Shown: positions 60,769 to 64,000 of the stretch, piece by piece
Numbering within the stretch: the stretch's first letter is position 1
Layout: every line of letters begins with the position of its first letter
Assembly (NCBI GenBank): GCA_032821775.1
Contig: JAVLRN010000014.1
Coordinates: 310,001-374,000 of the forward strand
Direction of reading: 5' to 3'
Source of the DNA: Sanguinoderma infundibulare
Lineage: Eukaryota > Basidiomycota > Agaricomycetes > Polyporales > Polyporaceae
Length of the DNA stretch: 64,000 nucleotides
Notes under the pieces: model-generated
Told to the model about the DNA's origin: nothing
Databases searched by the model: none
What the model saw: only the letters and a program-made list of their open reading frames with translations
Position numbers and translations under genes: made by a program

Positions 60769-63207
60769 ATGCCGAGCGCGATTCCCGGCGAATTTCCCCT
60801 GCCACCGTCGCCAGAACCCTGGGAAGACGTTCCACTCCCTCCTTCGCCCGATTACTGGACAGACGTTCCCCTCCCGCCGTCGCCGGATATCGCTGCGACA
60901 CCCTCGACAGCGTCACTACAAGTTTCCCCGTTCACACCACTCAGCGAACTCTCGTCGCTCGCGATGGATCCCCCCGATCTTCAAGCGCCGCAGCCAGCAG
61001 CGCACCCGCCACCCGCGATGCCCGCGCGCAACCACGCGACTGCGCCGGTATTCGACCCCGAGCGACCAAGAACCTTGCGTGGCTTTTGGCAAGACCTCGA
61101 CGCGCTCTTCGACAGGTGCCAGGTCGCCGCTGGCCGACCACGCAAACGATGGGCGATTCGTTATCTCGAGGTCGAGGTCGCCGATTTGTGGGAGTCGCTC
61201 CCCTCGTACGAGGACGCGTACACGTTCGAACAGTGGAAGACGAGCGTGGCCGAGCTATACCCCGGCGCGGATGAGGCTCGCAAGTACTCGGTCGCCGACG
61301 TGGATAATCTGGTCGCAGGTCGCGCGGCGACACCGATCATGACGCTCGGTGAACTCTCCAGTTTTCATCGGGACTTCCTCGTTATGACTACCTATTTGAT
61401 ACAGCACCAGCGATTGTCGGTACTGGAACAGTCGCGACTCTTCGCGCGTGGCATTCGACCGCCCCTATGGGATCAGGTGGCTCAGCGACTTCAGATCAAG
61501 TTCGTCGACCACCACCCCGACGACCCCTACGCCCTCCGAGACGTCCTCGAGGCGGCACGATTCGTGCTTCACGGGACGTCGACGACAGCGACGGCGACGC
61601 CGGTAGCACCAGCGGTTGCGACGGCGACGGCGACTCCGACAGCGACAGGTATCAAGCTGGAAGATGTCGAGCCTTTCTTCCGAATGATGGCGCAGGCAAT
61701 ACGCGACAATGGTGCCGGGGCAGGACCAGCGGGACCACCACAGCGTGCCGATTACGGGCGACCGCCGCCGATGGGCTTCTGCCACTACTGCGGTGACGCG
61801 GGCTGCCAGGTTCGCACCTGCCGGTTCGTCGACGAGGACATCAACGCGGGTCGCATTGCGCGGAACAACGATGGGAAGGTTGTCTTGCCTAATGGGCAAT
61901 TCGTACCGCGCAACCTACCGGGCCTGACTATGCGCAACCGCGCCTACGAGTGGCACCGGCGCAACGCGACGGCACCTGTAGGCCAGCTCCTCTTCCAGGT
62001 CGCACCGGCGGCCCCGACGCCTGACGCGACCAGCGACCGCATCGCCCAACTCGAGCATGAGATCTTCGCCCTCCGACAAGCAAGAGAGAAGTTCGATGGA
62101 GTTGAGATCACGACCGTTCCCCGGCGACCGCGACCGGCAGCAAGAGTCGAGGAGGTTCCCGATGGGGGCCCCACGGTAGCGACCGCCAGCGGTTCCGGAA
62201 TGAGGGCGTCGGCCCCAGCCGCGACCAGGGCAACCGTGGCGGCCGCGCCAGCACGGCCGGTCACCATCCTGCGACCACCGACCCCGGCCACGCGACAAGG
62301 AGCGGCGCCAGAGCACCCGTTCGCGGGAGCCCGCGACGCGACTTATGCGCCGCCACGGACGACCAATGTCGGCGCAACACCGCGACCAGCGAGCGGTAAA
62401 GAGCGCGATCCAGCGTATCGCAACACGGTCCCGGTCTACCAGCCCAAGTTGATCGACGAGGTCTACTCGCGCGCGATGAAGACACCGGCGATCACGCTCT
62501 CTGTCGAGGAGCTCCTCTGCATCGCTCCCGACGTGCGCGCCAAGTTCCGCGAGGCAATCACCCCAAAGCGCGTACCGACCGAGCCGCGCACAGTCACCTT
62601 CGCCGATGCGACCAGCGACGACGAACTCGCGACTGCGCGGTCCTGTCGCGGCGAACCCCTGGAGCCGGGTGCGCTGGTAGTCCCCGACCCGTACGACGTC
62701 TACCTCTCGCGACTCGGCCCCGGCCAAGAGCCGCAGCCGCTCGTGGTCGCAAAGGAGTCGTATGCGCTTCGCTCGATCGTCGGTTGTCTCGATGGTAAGA
62801 TCGACGTCGAGGGAACCTTGGATGGCGGTGCGCAAATCGTCTCGATCTCCGAGGGCCTCTGCCACCACGCGGCGCTCTCCTACGACCCGACGGTGCAGCT
62901 GTATATGCAGTCGGCGAACGGCGCGGTCGACCCGTCGCTAGGTATTGTTCGCAATGTGCCCTTCCTCGTCGGCGGTATTACGCTTTACCTACAGGTTCAC
63001 GTCATTCGCAACGCGCCCTACGACTTGCTCCTCGGTCGCCCCTTCGACGTCCTGACGCGGAGCGTCATCAAGAACTTCAACAATGAAGACCAGACGATCA
63101 CGCTCGAATGCCCGAACACGCGACAAGTCGTGACCATCCCGACGCGACCGCGAGGACAGCCGACCTTTCGGTTTCGCATCGACAGCAAGCGCGCCGAATC
63201 CGTTTGA
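60769..63207 (+). CDS. Ty3/gypsy gag-protease polyprotein (element 2)
   Basis: 812 aa with no stops, so fairly young. Order: Pro-rich repeats (PLPPSPDYWTDVPLPPSPD) near 10-45; capsid-like helical region about 90-290 (LRGFWQDLDALFDRCQVAAG, WKTSVAELYPGADEARKYS, RLFARGIRPPLWDQVAQRLQ); knuckle CHYCGDAGCQVRTC near 346, with Cys in place of the usual His (C-x2-C-x4-C-x4-C); low-complexity Ala/Thr/Pro linker; C-terminal aspartic protease about 690-800 (VEGTLDGGAQIVSI, where the catalytic triad is D-G-G rather than D-S/T-G; YDLLLGRPFDVLTRSV). The start codon was chosen as the first ATG of the open frame. The pol frame follows in +1. Confidence 0.85.
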   Translation: MPSAIPGEFPLPPSPEPWEDVPLPPSPDYWTDVPLPPSPDIAATPSTASLQVSPFTPLSELSSLAMDPPDLQAPQPAAHPPPAMPARNHATAPVFDPERPRTLRGFWQDLDALFDRCQVAAGRPRKRWAIRYLEVEVADLWESLPSYEDAYTFEQWKTSVAELYPGADEARKYSVADVDNLVAGRAATPIMTLGELSSFHRDFLVMTTYLIQHQRLSVLEQSRLFARGIRPPLWDQVAQRLQIKFVDHHPDDPYALRDVLEAARFVLHGTSTTATATPVAPAVATATATPTATGIKLEDVEPFFRMMAQAIRDNGAGAGPAGPPQRADYGRPPPMGFCHYCGDAGCQVRTCRFVDEDINAGRIARNNDGKVVLPNGQFVPRNLPGLTMRNRAYEWHRRNATAPVGQLLFQVAPAAPTPDATSDRIAQLEHEIFALRQAREKFDGVEITTVPRRPRPAARVEEVPDGGPTVATASGSGMRASAPAATRATVAAAPARPVTILRPPTPATRQGAAPEHPFAGARDATYAPPRTTNVGATPRPASGKERDPAYRNTVPVYQPKLIDEVYSRAMKTPAITLSVEELLCIAPDVRAKFREAITPKRVPTEPRTVTFADATSDDELATARSCRGEPLEPGALVVPDPYDVYLSRLGPGQEPQPLVVAKESYALRSIVGCLDGKIDVEGTLDGGAQIVSISEGLCHHAALSYDPTVQLYMQSANGAVDPSLGIVRNVPFLVGGITLYLQVHVIRNAPYDLLLGRPFDVLTRSVIKNFNNEDQTITLECPNTRQVVTIPTRPRGQPTFRFRIDSKRAESV

Positions 63208-64000
63208 GGACGGGTCGCCCGACGGCGACTACGCCCTCGTCATCGACGACACACCAGGGGGCCCCATTATCTCTGCATATACCCGCATCGCTGACGACTC
63301 TATTCCTATCCCAGCTCTCTATTTATCGGCCTGCGATCAACTGCACGATCGCGCGGCCGTCTATTTCTCAACTAATCTCACAACTACTAGCGAAAAATGT
63401 CGTGCGACAAGCGTGGCGACACCGGCGACACCGCCGACCACTGCGACCTCGGACTCTTTCTCTCTCCTCGCGTCTCCAGTTCCTCCTCCGTCTCCCTCTC
63501 TCGACATCGCCCTCTCTCTCTCCTTTATGCGCCCCTGTTCTTCCTCACCTTCTTTCGTATTCTCGTTTCCGACCAAAAACGGTCACGGCTACTTCGCGCC
63601 GCGATCGCAAGATACCCCCGCGAACGTTTTCCTCACTACGCGCGACCCCGTTACGAAAGGCCTCGTCACCAAGAAGAAGTACAAACCGGTCGCGCGCAAG
63701 GTGCGACCTGTCCTAGGCTCGTGCCCCGAACAGTTTCGTGTCGTGTGCAACATCACCGGCGACCCGCTCGCGAACATGCCGATCCTCCCCGATCATCCCC
63801 CTGACTTCGTCCCGACCGGTCGCTACACCCGCGAACGCATGGAGGCCCTCGACAAGAAGCTGCGACCCGACTTTCTCTGGCCCGAAGAGCGCAAGCTCCT
63901 CCACTACTTCATGTGCGTCCACAACGAGGCGTTCGCATGGACCGACGAGGAGCGCGGCTGCTTCAAACCCGAGTTCTTCCCACCGGTCGATTTTCCGGTC
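63134..64000 (+). CDS. Ty3/gypsy pol, 5' part, +1 frame relative to gag (runs off window)
   Basis: The frame opens after TGA at 63131-63133, overlaps the last 74 nt of gag, and is open to the window end. Sequence includes GPIISAYTRIADDS, IPALYLSACDQLHD, TKKKYKPVARKVRPV, PTGRYTRERMEALDKKLRPD and LLHYFMCVHNEAFAWTDEER, the segment that precedes reverse transcriptase in agaricomycete gypsy elements; FKPEFFPPVDFPV at the edge should be just before the RT core. It has no ATG near its start, so it is probably made as a gag-pol fusion by +1 frameshifting or via a spliced message. Confidence 0.8.

Noticed and set aside
61915..62868. 317-codon minus frame under gag
   Set aside because: Antisense of the intact gag-protease frame.

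Overview
The window reads as nuclear DNA of a basidiomycete fungus, most likely a wood-rotting agaricomycete. Reasons: almost every credible gene is split by 42-67 nt GT-AG introns, there is a fused five-enzyme AROM gene, and the accessory families (FunK1 kinases, HET, F-box, BTB, fungal amidohydrolase, Ty3/gypsy retroelements) are typical of Agaricomycetes. No bacterial operons, rRNA or CRISPR arrays were seen. All exon models were built by eye from splice signals, reading phase and family motifs.

Layout. 1-15 kb is the ordinary part: the AROM gene (1686-7539, shikimate pathway), a small unknown two-exon gene (8300-9086) and an eight-exon ferric reductase (12451-14901). 15-39 kb is a lineage-specific array on the minus strand. 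Three C2H2 zinc-finger genes (16298-17459, 28987-30354, 35375-36973) share the same four-exon plan and a C-terminal D-P-x-x-L-T-L motif. Each lies downstream of a copy of a second, unrecognised sequence (called U here). Two FunK1-type kinase genes (21193-23700, 24772-27398) sit between the zinc-finger genes. A gutted lactonohydrolase pseudogene, a decayed F-box gene and an unknown two-exon gene (38659-39365) fill the spaces. Long stretches of these loci are near copies of one another.

40-50 kb is a graveyard: a HET-protein tail, a truncated ferric reductase copy, a FunK1 fragment and a U fragment lie joined end to end (40503-43030). They are followed by a HET gene with one frameshift (46441-48580) and a broken BTB gene (48929-49975). 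51-54.7 kb holds an amidohydrolase pseudogene interrupted by a 600-bp almost perfect palindrome (52501-53100) and abutted by a terminal-inverted-repeat element (53580-54669). That second element appears to carry pieces of the host eIF3g RNA-binding domain.

55 kb to the end is retroelement territory: a decayed Ty3/gypsy gag-protease (55419-57559), a chimeric spliced gene carrying a truncated PEP-mutase/isocitrate-lyase domain (58211-59141), and a second, better preserved gypsy element (gag-protease 60769-63207; pol in the +1 frame, running off the window end). Only AROM and the ferric reductase are clear housekeeping or nutrient genes. The rest suggests a subtelomere-like, fast-evolving region built by DNA-level duplication and transposition.
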